From a virus, in the IMG/VR virus record IMGVR_UViG_3300031841_001674, positions 1 through 53,900 of that record: a stretch of 53,900 nucleotides of DNA; one strand, given 5' to 3'. Shown in pieces: positions 1-6,602 of this stretch; position 1 is the stretch's first letter; every line of letters begins with the position of its first letter. The translations under genes and the position numbers were made by a program. Below the pieces are notes generated by a model, which was not told where the DNA came from, searched no databases, and saw only the letters and a program-made list of their open reading frames with translations.

Positions 1-570
1 TTCCTGTTGCTGCTCAAGTTCTTCCTTACAGAAACCAAACAGGTCGTCGGTGATAGAAACAACGTCTTCCCAAGTTTCGGCATTTTCAATGCGAGGCAAC
101 CACTGCTTCTCGTCGTCAGTAAACTTGATGCCAGCAGACATACCACACTTGAAGTAAGTATTGATGCGGTCAATCAAACCCATCTGGTTAATCGCGTCGA
201 TGTCAGCACCGAAGAAACCATCGGCGAGCAGTTTACGATAAGACTTGATGAAAGGAGCACGCAGACCAGGATACTTGCGCTGGATCAACTTCTCGATCCG
301 AGCATCCTCGACCACGTTGAGGAATGACTTGTAACCAGCACCCTTGGCGCATACAGCGTCATGCCAACCTTCAAGGGGAGTGTAAAGAGCGTGACCCACC
401 TCGTGACCAATCAGGTGGTCCTCGGTATAAGCAGAAACATCTGCCCACATAGGCAGAGTCAGTACACGGTTCTTGACATCAAACATAGCAGTCCGCACGT
501 TGTCCTGTACGACCGTGATGTTCTCGGTCGCTAGAAGTTTGGCGGTAACTGACTTTGCTGCTTGATCCAT
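1..570 (-). CDS. HExxH metallopeptidase-like protein, 3' end beyond window
   Basis: The first 190 residues are present and the frame stays open to base 1, so the C-terminus lies outside the window. Residues 65-69 read HEVGH in the context of a Leu-Ile-Gly-His-Glu-Val-Gly-His-Ala-Leu-Tyr helix, the zinc-binding HExxH signature; a downstream 'NVVEDARIE' stretch could supply the third ligand (Glu/Asp). Marine T4-like phages carry proteins of this type, usually annotated as peptidase or peptidase plus von Willebrand A domain; the VWA part, if present, would be downstream. The ATG at 570 follows GGAGA by 4-5 bases, a good ribosome site. An early-type promoter precedes it (595-623), so it is probably made early. 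Substrate unknown. It could act on host or phage proteins. Confidence 0.75.
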   Translation of the reverse strand, partial: MDQAAKSVTAKLLATENITVVQDNVRTAMFDVKNRVLTLPMWADVSAYTEDHLIGHEVGHALYTPLEGWHDAVCAKGAGYKSFLNVVEDARIEKLIQRKYPGLRAPFIKSYRKLLADGFFGADIDAINQMGLIDRINTYFKCGMSAGIKFTDDEKQWLPRIENAETWEDVVSITDDLFGFCKEELEQQQE

Positions 571-594
571 ATCTTTCTCCTCAACTCAGACTAT

Positions 595-623
595 ATTATG
601 ACTGAATCTGGGTACAAAGTAAA
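595..623 (-). promoter_or_regulatory. Early sigma70-type promoter, copy 1 of a repeated module
   Basis: On the minus strand the -35 box TTTACT (623-618) and -10 box CATAAT (600-595) are separated by exactly 17 bases. The TTTACTTT form of the -35 resembles T4 early promoters. An upstream AGTTTTTTAGA tract (635-625) is shared, at identical distance, with the module at 1498-1526, as are ATTCAG just before the -10 and TAAGT at the preceding stop codon. It drives the metallopeptidase gene. No mapped start site; inferred from sequence only. Confidence 0.6.
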
Positions 624-652
624 GTCTAAAAAACTCTAATGAAATCAATAAC

Positions 653-898
653 TTAGAAATCGAAATGCTCAACGCGAGCATATTCAGGGTATTCAGCGGC
701 GAGTTCTTCGGCATGAACCGCATACTCAAAGAAGAAAGTATGCTGATAGTTGTCAGTCCATGTCTCGAAATGCCATGCTTTTTTAGGCAGGTGTTCTTTG
801 CACCATTCGCGACCTTCAAAGAATAGGTCAGAGTGCAGGTGGCAAGCAGTTCCTGGTCGCCACCTGAGTTTGTACTCAAAGATTTCTTGAGGTGTCAA
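653..898 (-). CDS. Small conserved-type hypothetical protein, 81 aa
   Basis: I do not recognise this protein. It is 81 residues, rich in aromatic residues and acidic at the C-terminus, with no membrane segment, signal peptide or Cys cluster. No ATG exists in the first part of the frame; the best start is the TTG at 898, which overlaps the stop codon of the upstream gene (TTGA junction) and has TTGGAG seven bases upstream. It is therefore translationally coupled to the 189-residue protein and transcribed from the same early promoter. Its stop codon begins the repeated promoter module that serves the next gene. A TTG start is less usual, so the exact N-terminus is uncertain. Confidence 0.65.
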   Translation of the reverse strand: MTPQEIFEYKLRWRPGTACHLHSDLFFEGREWCKEHLPKKAWHFETWTDNYQHTFFFEYAVHAEELAAEYPEYARVEHFDF

Positions 899-1464
899 AG
901 CATAGACTCCAATGAGTTGTGCTGCCAGTCAGAGATACGATCCCATTGAACTTCCCAGAGCATCTCCTGACCTTCTTCGTCAAACTCGCGTTCTTCAGGG
1001 TCAAAGTGCGCTCGAAGTTCTTCATCGTTCTCGAGGCACATGTCGATAAACTCATCGCTCTCAAGTTCTTCTTGATCTTCCAGACCGCCAGCATCAAAGA
1101 CTGCGCAACCAATAAAGTTACAGAACTCGTCTTCATATGTCAAGGCGAGGCGAACGCCAGCATCTACCACACCAATCTGTTCAGCAAGGTAAGCGCAGAA
1201 CTCGATACAGGGTGACCAAGCAGAATACATAGACAGACCATACTCATCATGATCTGTAAGGTATGCCCACTTCGCGCCAACGAGGTCGCACATATTCTCT
1301 CGATTCATATCGTCGTAGGAATCAAAGAAAACAAACCCAAGATGCTTCTCACCACCTTGAGTATCGTCTCGATCCAATCGACCAAGGATTTCGTTCCAAA
1401 CCTCACGACCCTTCTCATTCAACTCAGAACGGAGACTGAGGTATTGACTCACATGATTTGCCAT
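895..1464 (-). CDS. Acidic hypothetical protein with YubB/Api92-like segment
   Basis: A 189-residue, strongly acidic protein (the last third is a Glu/Asp-rich helix-like tail). The middle, around residues 60-120, has the order G-A-K-W, then S-A-W-S-P, then a basic-poor L-T-Y-E-D-E-F and a glycine turn. That order is reminiscent of the YubB ferredoxin-like family (Api92/DUF1281 proteins of phages and plasmids), whose function is unknown. The assignment is by eye and tentative. The ATG at 1464 follows GGAGG at good spacing. It is first in a two-gene early unit with the 81-residue gene behind the promoter at 1498-1526. Early, acidic, non-structural phage proteins are often host-interaction factors, but nothing in the sequence proves this. 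Confidence 0.7.
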   Translation of the reverse strand: MANHVSQYLSLRSELNEKGREVWNEILGRLDRDDTQGGEKHLGFVFFDSYDDMNRENMCDLVGAKWAYLTDHDEYGLSMYSAWSPCIEFCAYLAEQIGVVDAGVRLALTYEDEFCNFIGCAVFDAGGLEDQEELESDEFIDMCLENDEELRAHFDPEEREFDEEGQEMLWEVQWDRISDWQHNSLESML

Positions 1465-1497
1465 AGTATCCTCCTAGTTTGATAAGGCAACTTTATT

Positions 1498-1526
1498 ATT
1501 CTGCCTGAATAAAACCGCAAAGGCAA
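1498..1526 (-). promoter_or_regulatory. Early sigma70-type promoter, copy 2 of a repeated module
   Basis: Minus-strand -35 TTGCCT (1526-1521) and -10 CAGAAT (1503-1498) with a 17-base spacer. The same AGTTTTTTAGA tract as in copy 1 lies at 1538-1528, 25 bases from the -10 in both copies, and the similarity continues up to the TAAGT at the stop codon of the preceding gene. It would drive the 189- and 81-residue genes. It lies directly behind the glycosyltransferase stop codon, so it also separates this unit from the modification cassette. Confidence 0.6.
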
Positions 1527-1555
1527 ATCTAAAAAACTTTAAGATAATCAAGGAC

Positions 1556-2365
1556 TTACGCAAAGAAATCTTCTAGTGAAACGGAACTAGACTTTTCGTA
1601 CTTGCCTCCACTCTTATCTCGTAGACGAAGTTCAGCGTGCCCAGTAGAACTACGAATGTACATAGAGCAAAGATCTGGAAACATCTCAGCAATCTTGGTG
1701 ATCGAATCATGCACATATTGCTCAGTCCTTATAGTTTGTAGTCCACCTTCCTCTTTGTAATAGTTGGACTTCACTGTGTATTTATCAAGGCGGCACAGTA
1801 CACCGTGTTTCACATACTGTCGCAGACTATACTCATAGTCCTCGCCATGATTAGTTACACGATCAAGGTATTCATCATGATCACAAATGACGCCAAACAT
1901 AGAAGCAATGATATAACAAAGTTTAGAGTAGACTCGATCCTTCATAAAGTATGCGTTCGCAGCTGCGTAGATACCAAAAGTTTTAGCACCGAGTTCCTCA
2001 CAGTTTTTAAACCCCTGTTCAATAATCTCAGTGTAGAGATCATCAATGGGTTCTAGAGTTTTCTCATCCTTCCTACGTTGTACCTGTTCAATGTCGTCAT
2101 CAAACATCATCAGGTAAGTGCCCTCTGGGTAATACTTCTCAATCCAGTTACGTTGAGCACCGATAGTCGGGACACCAACTACAATGTTGCCTCCATACTT
2201 GTGTCCAGCAAGTGCCTCTTTGTATACTGCTTCCTCTTCTTCATTCGCAACGAAAACAGTAACACGTTCAGGTGGGATGTTATGTTCCTCAAATACCTTG
2301 AACGTCTTATCTTGAATAGTCTTAGATCGTTGGTAGGAAGGGCAGGCGATTTGATAATCAATCAT
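1556..2365 (-). CDS. TET-associated-type GT-A glycosyltransferase (TAGT)
   Basis: A 269-residue GT-A-fold glycosyltransferase. The N-terminus (residues 4-15) has the I-A-C-P-S-Y-x-R nucleotide-sugar entry motif, residues 36-43 a V-F-V-A-N-E-E-E turn, residues 69-73 G-A-Q-R-N, and residues 88-91 the F-D-D-D metal-binding motif. This pattern fits the phage glycosyltransferase family found beside TET/JBP dioxygenases (TAGT), whose characterised members add sugars to 5-hydroxymethylcytosine in DNA. The gene overlaps the cytidylyltransferase by 8 bases and shares an operon with a TET/JBP enzyme, so base glycosylation is the likely role. The protein ends in SLEDFFA, nearly the same as the last residues of the TET enzyme. 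Sugar donor and acceptor are not readable. A generic surface-glycan transferase is the main alternative. Confidence 0.82.
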   Translation of the reverse strand: MIDYQIACPSYQRSKTIQDKTFKVFEEHNIPPERVTVFVANEEEEAVYKEALAGHKYGGNIVVGVPTIGAQRNWIEKYYPEGTYLMMFDDDIEQVQRRKDEKTLEPIDDLYTEIIEQGFKNCEELGAKTFGIYAAANAYFMKDRVYSKLCYIIASMFGVICDHDEYLDRVTNHGEDYEYSLRQYVKHGVLCRLDKYTVKSNYYKEEGGLQTIRTEQYVHDSITKIAEMFPDLCSMYIRSSTGHAELRLRDKSGGKYEKSSSVSLEDFFA

Positions 2366-2765
2366 TACAAACTCTCTTTCTTAAATCACTAGAACTAAAT
2401 CGGTGGTCTCTTTTGTTAAAGTATAGATCGATGTCACGTTTGCGACAAATATCTTTACCAGTAAAATCTTTATCCCGATACTCTTCGCCGAGGATACGCA
2501 CGTTGATATGATACATCGCTAGGATATCTTCTAGGTCTGCCTCAGTAGAGTATGGGATAATCTCATCAACGTAGCGAACTGCTTTGAGTTGAGTGTATCT
2601 CTCGACGACAGTTTGAATAGGTTGATTTTTGTTAGGACGGTCAAGAGTCGGGTCTACCTGTAGTCCACAAATCAAATAATCACATTGGTCTTTGGCATCA
2701 CGAAGCATTTGTACATGTCCAGCATGCAGCAAATCAAAAGCACTACAAGTAAACCCAACTCTCAT
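2358..2765 (-). CDS. TagD-like cytidylyltransferase (glycerol-3-phosphate type)
   Basis: A compact 135-residue nucleotidyltransferase of the TagD/GCT family, about the usual length of those enzymes (near 130). Residues 14-17 are HAGH, the HxGH CTP-binding signature, and residues 122-132 contain R-F-S-S-S-D-L-R-K-R, the ISSTxxR-type phosphate-binding motif. Family members condense CTP with glycerol-3-phosphate (or a similar phosphorylated small molecule) to a CDP-activated donor. The start ATG overlaps the TET stop codon (ATGA), and the gene runs 8 bases into the glycosyltransferase. Between a base oxidase and a base transferase, it may supply an activated group for DNA modification. That is inference; a role in envelope glycan or host lipid metabolism is possible. 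Confidence 0.85.
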   Translation of the reverse strand: MRVGFTCSAFDLLHAGHVQMLRDAKDQCDYLICGLQVDPTLDRPNKNQPIQTVVERYTQLKAVRYVDEIIPYSTEADLEDILAMYHINVRILGEEYRDKDFTGKDICRKRDIDLYFNKRDHRFSSSDLRKRVCND

Positions 2766-4186
2766 CCGAAAAACTCCTCAAGCGAACCTGCTTGTTGGAA
2801 AGCATTAGGATGATATTCCATCAACATGGACTTACCACCCTTCTTTTCAAGGTATTCATACCACTCAGTCTCATCCCACATGCCAGGGGAGACACCATTC
2901 CAATACTCGCGCCATAACTTATGCTCTTTGTTAAGTCGGCGGTCATCAACGTATTGTTTACGATACGACTCATACTCCCAAGAACCCAACTTATCCATAT
3001 CCTCGCGGAAGTAATATACCAGAGACATACGCATCAAGTCATCTTCACCTGAGTCGGGTGCTTCGATAGGAGTGTTGCCATGGATCACTCGCATGTTATC
3101 AACGAGTAGCAGGTCTCCTGGTCGAACGTTGATAGCAACGCGAACCTCTGGACAAACAAGATAACCACCCTTCCAGTTTCGCTTACCGTCACTGATCACA
3201 GTCAGGTTTGAGAATCCTGGGACGAGCGAACCTTGGTCACGGTGGCATGCCATACGTGCATTACGATCCTTGGTGGTTGTGTTCACTGTAATCGTAGTGA
3301 AGGTTGTATCCTCGCCGATCAAGAAACGGTTGTCCAATCTATCAGCAAATGCTTTCTGCTTGCTGTATCGTTCAGGAAGCAACTCGGCGAAAGTCTTGTC
3401 GAGTTTACGAGCGAACGGATATGACTTCTCAAACTTCTCACGGTTGTGGTCAACGTATGAAGTCGCCCGACCATATGGGATACGTGGGTATCGACCATAG
3501 AAACCTGCGATACCTGACCAGATAGCAGTCGCATAAGAAGTATCGGAGATCATGGTATCACGAACACGCTGAGCATATATTGATGCTGCATGAATATCTG
3601 GAGAATAACCAAGACCCTTGGTCAACTCAGAAAGTCGCACCATTAGTTTCGGAAAGAACCCATCATACTCGCCGAACTCTTTCTCAATAGCAGTCGTCAA
3701 CCAAACTTCGCCTCTCGCCTGCTCATCGTTGCTGCTTTTAGCAATCTCTTCCAACGGATCAGATCCGTCGATGCTTGGCGGTTGCCCTTTGATGTACCAA
3801 TCGAGGACTCTACTTTGAAACGCAGTGACCCACTCGCGACCATATGACTTGCCTTCCCTCGGACCTGCTGCTAGACCACGATTGTTCGACTCAACTGCTG
3901 CGCCATACAACCCTTCAAGAGCACCGTCCTGTTCTTCCTGAGTAAACACACCCTTGCGGAACTTAAACGCAATACGATCCTCGTTTAGAGTATCACCTGT
4001 CAACGAGTTACTCGGAAGATAAAAATCTGTATCTCTATCAATCAAGATGTCATAGTGTTCCTCGTCAACAAACTGACCAAGGACTTTGTCTTCAGACTCT
4101 ATGAAGTTAGCAATGTATACATCTTGACCTTCGTCACCAGTGAACCAGTCCCAAGTGTAGTTTCCGTGTTTGATTTTTTCGTTCAT
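2762..4186 (-). CDS. Phage TET/JBP-family 5-methylpyrimidine dioxygenase
   Basis: A 474-residue Fe(II)/2-oxoglutarate dioxygenase. The catalytic core (about residues 235-395) shows the TET/JBP layout. It has a G-R-A-T-S-Y lead-in, T-T-I-T-V-N before the iron site, H315-R-D317 as the HxD pair, then K-G-G-Y-L-V and V-R-P-G-D-L-L. The distal iron ligand H369 follows in I-H-G-N-T, and R386 is the expected 2-oxoglutarate-binding Arg. All catalytic positions are present. The family oxidises the methyl of 5-methylcytosine or thymine in DNA. About 230 N-terminal residues precede the core and are not recognised. It is first in an overlapping operon with a cytidylyltransferase and a TET-associated glycosyltransferase. 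The tail is SLEEFFG, like the glycosyltransferase tail. No cytosine methyltransferase lies in this window. The ATG at 4186 has AGGA four bases upstream. Confidence 0.88.
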   Translation of the reverse strand: MNEKIKHGNYTWDWFTGDEGQDVYIANFIESEDKVLGQFVDEEHYDILIDRDTDFYLPSNSLTGDTLNEDRIAFKFRKGVFTQEEQDGALEGLYGAAVESNNRGLAAGPREGKSYGREWVTAFQSRVLDWYIKGQPPSIDGSDPLEEIAKSSNDEQARGEVWLTTAIEKEFGEYDGFFPKLMVRLSELTKGLGYSPDIHAASIYAQRVRDTMISDTSYATAIWSGIAGFYGRYPRIPYGRATSYVDHNREKFEKSYPFARKLDKTFAELLPERYSKQKAFADRLDNRFLIGEDTTFTTITVNTTTKDRNARMACHRDQGSLVPGFSNLTVISDGKRNWKGGYLVCPEVRVAINVRPGDLLLVDNMRVIHGNTPIEAPDSGEDDLMRMSLVYYFREDMDKLGSWEYESYRKQYVDDRRLNKEHKLWREYWNGVSPGMWDETEWYEYLEKKGGKSMLMEYHPNAFQQAGSLEEFFG

Positions 4187-4193
4187 AGTTCCT

Positions 4194-4222
4194 ATTCTAC
4201 TAAATCACAAATCAAAAGTCAA
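4194..4222 (-). promoter_or_regulatory. Strong sigma70-type early promoter of the TET operon
   Basis: Minus-strand -35 TTGACT (4222-4217), 17-base spacer, -10 TAGAAT (4199-4194): five of six consensus matches in each box. The -10 ends only seven bases before the TET start codon, so a normal start site would fall at or next to the A of ATG, giving a leaderless or nearly leaderless message. The -35 overlaps the 3' end of the preceding 56-residue gene. A 10-base inverted repeat (CAAAAGTCAA near 4213-4222 with its complement near 4249-4258) brackets the region and could be an operator or a weak terminator. Confidence 0.65.
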
Positions 4223-4375
4223 TACCTGAGAATCAACCATTGTAAACTTTTGACTTTTGGTTCGTATCTCTAATCCGTTGTATTTATGTTTGATCCCGTT
4301 TTCAGTCATTTCCTTAGATAAAGAGGCGAGGTCATTGTACTTCATTGATTTCTTCTTGGGAATATATTTCTTCAT
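4205..4375 (-). CDS. Small basic hypothetical protein, 56 aa
   Basis: A 56-codon frame from ATG 4375 to TGA 4205 fills the gap between the oxygenase gene and the TET operon. The start codon overlaps the oxygenase stop codon in an ATGA junction, typical of coupled genes in this genome. The N-terminus is very basic (K-K-Y-I-P-K-K-K-S-M-K) and the rest is polar with no recognisable domain. I cannot assign a function. Its 3' end contains the -35 box of the TET promoter. Evidence for it is the tight junction, the full use of the space and the absence of another explanation; it could still be a chance frame. Confidence 0.55.
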   Translation of the reverse strand: MKKYIPKKKSMKYNDLASLSKEMTENGIKHKYNGLEIRTKSQKFTMVDSQVLTFDL

Positions 4376-4887
4376 TTATTATGTTTCTTTGCACCTTTAA
4401 GGTACTCATTACCACAATCAGAATGCGGTCCATTGGCATCAACGTAATGTAAGAAGGATTGGTAAACCATACCATCTGGATTAGAATCTCTCCAGTGCAT
4501 CAATGGGCGGTGGTATACTACTGCGTCACCTTGTTCCATAGCATATGAACCACCATCCCAATGAAACTCCCAAGGAGATTTTTCATTGCGAAGGCAAACA
4601 GTGACACTGACTTGACAAGCAGGACGATCGCTGTGCTTCTCTAAGGTTTCTCCTACGGAATATATTCTACAATAGTCGTAAGTTGGAATGAGTTCTAATC
4701 CAGTAATAGATTCCATCTTCTCGAGAGAATCTTCTAGTAAGTCCCAGTTTGCACCATAGATTGCCCAAGAGTTTCTACATTGACCGTCATCAAACTGCAT
4801 ATTTTCTTTCATGCTTTCCATTCTATCTGCGTATTGATTCGCAGTGTCAATGTCCAAGAACCCTTTTACGACTTGCGCGAGTTTCAT
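4372..4887 (-). CDS. 2-oxoglutarate/Fe(II) oxygenase, prolyl-hydroxylase type
   Basis: A 171-residue enzyme with the HxD...H signature: H85 and D87 in L-E-K-H-S-D-R, followed by strands, a G-D-A-V-V-Y turn and distal H131 in L-M-H-W. This is the double-stranded beta-helix core seen in small phage 2OG oxygenases related to prolyl 4-hydroxylases, which hydroxylate protein side chains; a few act on nucleic acids. It is unrelated in detail to the TET enzyme two genes away. It overlaps gp46 upstream by 4 bases and the 56-residue gene downstream by 4 bases, so it belongs to the gp55-gp47-gp46 transcript. Substrate unknown. Confidence 0.82.
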   Translation of the reverse strand: MKLAQVVKGFLDIDTANQYADRMESMKENMQFDDGQCRNSWAIYGANWDLLEDSLEKMESITGLELIPTYDYCRIYSVGETLEKHSDRPACQVSVTVCLRNEKSPWEFHWDGGSYAMEQGDAVVYHRPLMHWRDSNPDGMVYQSFLHYVDANGPHSDCGNEYLKGAKKHNK

Positions 4888-6602
4888 GCTGCTATCTTCG
4901 AGAAGTTTTTATCTTTAACGAACTCAATCTTAGAGTCGAACTTACCCTCAAGCATTTCACCTTTGTGTGAAATGATAAACACATTGGTATCTTCGCCGAG
5001 AGTATGAATAATCTTCATTAGGTTTTCGATACCTGCTTCATCTAGCGATGAGTCGAACGTCTCATCAAGGATGAGAAGATTAGTACTGATACTGTTCTTC
5101 ATCTTAGCAACCTGTCGCCAAGTAAACAAGAGCGCCAAGTCGATACGTTGCTTCTCGCCCTCAGAGAAAGAGTCATAGGTAAACGAATCACGGTGGCGCG
5201 ATCGTATAGTTTCTTGGAAACTTTCGTTAAGGTCAAAGTGAACATAGAAGTCTAGGATAGACAGATACTGATTGACGAGCTTGTTGATAACAGGCAAGTA
5301 TTGTTTTACGATTTTAGTTTTGATGCCAGTATCCTTCAGCATCTCTGCTATCACACTGTTGTATGCTGCTGTATCATTTAGTTTATTTCTAGTGTCCATC
5401 AACTCATGGTATTCTTTTACTAGAACATCATAATCGTCGTTCGCCTTAGCAAGATCTGATTTATCATCGGACAAGTTTTCAATGTCGTACTCAGCAATCT
5501 GTATTTCCGAGTTACACTTGTTAATCAAATCTTGATGCGTTTGTATCTCGTTTCTCCATTCTTGATTCTGACTTGACCTAGACTCGCCTTCAGCAAGACG
5601 CTCGGTTACTTCTGCTGTTTCCTCTGTGATTTTAGCAAGAGATGATTGAAACTCTGTTGCTGTGACTTTTGCTTGCTCGATTTTCCCTCTTTTGAGTTGC
5701 TCGTCGATGTCTTGCTCACAGGTGGGGCAGGTCTGGTTGTTCTCATAGAATCGTGTTTCCTTGACTAATGCTTTGATTTTAGTTTTTATTTCAGTATTGG
5801 CAGATTGAAGATCGACCAAAGCAGATCTCGCTTGAGTGAGTTCTTCTTCTAATCCTATACTGTTCCCAGAGATTTTATCAGTCAGTTCTGTGATGCTATT
5901 AATATGTGATTCTTTCTCATCCTTGTATCGTTGGATGAGTTCTTCTTTTTCCTGTTTAGCATCATGATTGAGTTTAGAGATATCGCGAATGTATTTCTTT
6001 TGTGCTTCAGTTTTGGTTTCGTTAATCTCAATGTCATGGTATGCTTGATTAATCTTTTCTTTCAATGCTGAGTTTCGTTCTTTCAGCAACGCATTCATCT
6101 TAGAGAACACGCCGATATCAAGTAGATCTTCGATCACTTCCCTACGGTTGAACGCAGACAGTTGCATAAATGGAGTGAAGGAAGAAGAACCAAGTACCAC
6201 TACCTGATGAAATGTTTTATGGGTCAACTTCAGAATATTCTGCTCTAGGACTTTTTGATATTCTTTGTTGTGAGAGTTTTGATTGAGCAGAGTACCGTCA
6301 ACATATATCTCAAACTTCGCAGGTTTTAATCCACGAAACACCCTGTACTTTTTAGCACCGATAGTAAACTCCACCTCTACTTCACACTTCTTATCGTTGA
6401 CCGAGTTGACCAGTTGTGGTTTATTTATGTTTCTGTGCGCTTTGCCGAACAATGCGAACGAGATAGCATCGAGCATAGTTGATTTACCCGAACCGTTTTG
6501 TCCAACAACTAATGTGTGTTTGCTCGCATCTAAACTTATATCCGTCCAGTTGTTACCAGTGGACAAAAAGTTTTTGTATCTAACCGATGTGAAATATATC
6601 AT
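4884..6602 (-). CDS. 46: gp46 recombination endonuclease subunit (Rad50-like ATPase)
   Basis: A 572-residue SMC-type ATPase. Walker A GQNGSGKST is at residues 34-42, the ABC signature F-S-E-G-E-K-Q-R at 479-486, Walker B L-L-I-L-D-E-T at 509-515, and the switch histidine I-I-S-H-K at 543-547. Between them lie two coiled-coil arms around a CPTC zinc hook at 292-295. In T4, gp46 and gp47 resect double-strand ends for recombination-dependent replication and help degrade host DNA. Length is close to T4 gp46 (560). It is encoded directly after the glutaredoxin-like gene with an ATGA overlap, and gp47 is the gene before that. Confidence 0.97.
   Translation of the reverse strand: MIYFTSVRYKNFLSTGNNWTDISLDASKHTLVVGQNGSGKSTMLDAISFALFGKAHRNINKPQLVNSVNDKKCEVEVEFTIGAKKYRVFRGLKPAKFEIYVDGTLLNQNSHNKEYQKVLEQNILKLTHKTFHQVVVLGSSSFTPFMQLSAFNRREVIEDLLDIGVFSKMNALLKERNSALKEKINQAYHDIEINETKTEAQKKYIRDISKLNHDAKQEKEELIQRYKDEKESHINSITELTDKISGNSIGLEEELTQARSALVDLQSANTEIKTKIKALVKETRFYENNQTCPTCEQDIDEQLKRGKIEQAKVTATEFQSSLAKITEETAEVTERLAEGESRSSQNQEWRNEIQTHQDLINKCNSEIQIAEYDIENLSDDKSDLAKANDDYDVLVKEYHELMDTRNKLNDTAAYNSVIAEMLKDTGIKTKIVKQYLPVINKLVNQYLSILDFYVHFDLNESFQETIRSRHRDSFTYDSFSEGEKQRIDLALLFTWRQVAKMKNSISTNLLILDETFDSSLDEAGIENLMKIIHTLGEDTNVFIISHKGEMLEGKFDSKIEFVKDKNFSKIAA

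Noticed and set aside
586-879. Overlapping minus-strand frame of 97 codons in the 653-898 region
   Set aside because: It lies in another frame than the 81-residue gene, ends inside the promoter module and has no ribosome site. The coupled TTG-start frame explains the region better.
6420-6430. CATAAATA-like late box inside gp46, and a similar one near 4281
   Set aside because: One mismatch, in the interior of coding sequence, and not at a gene junction.
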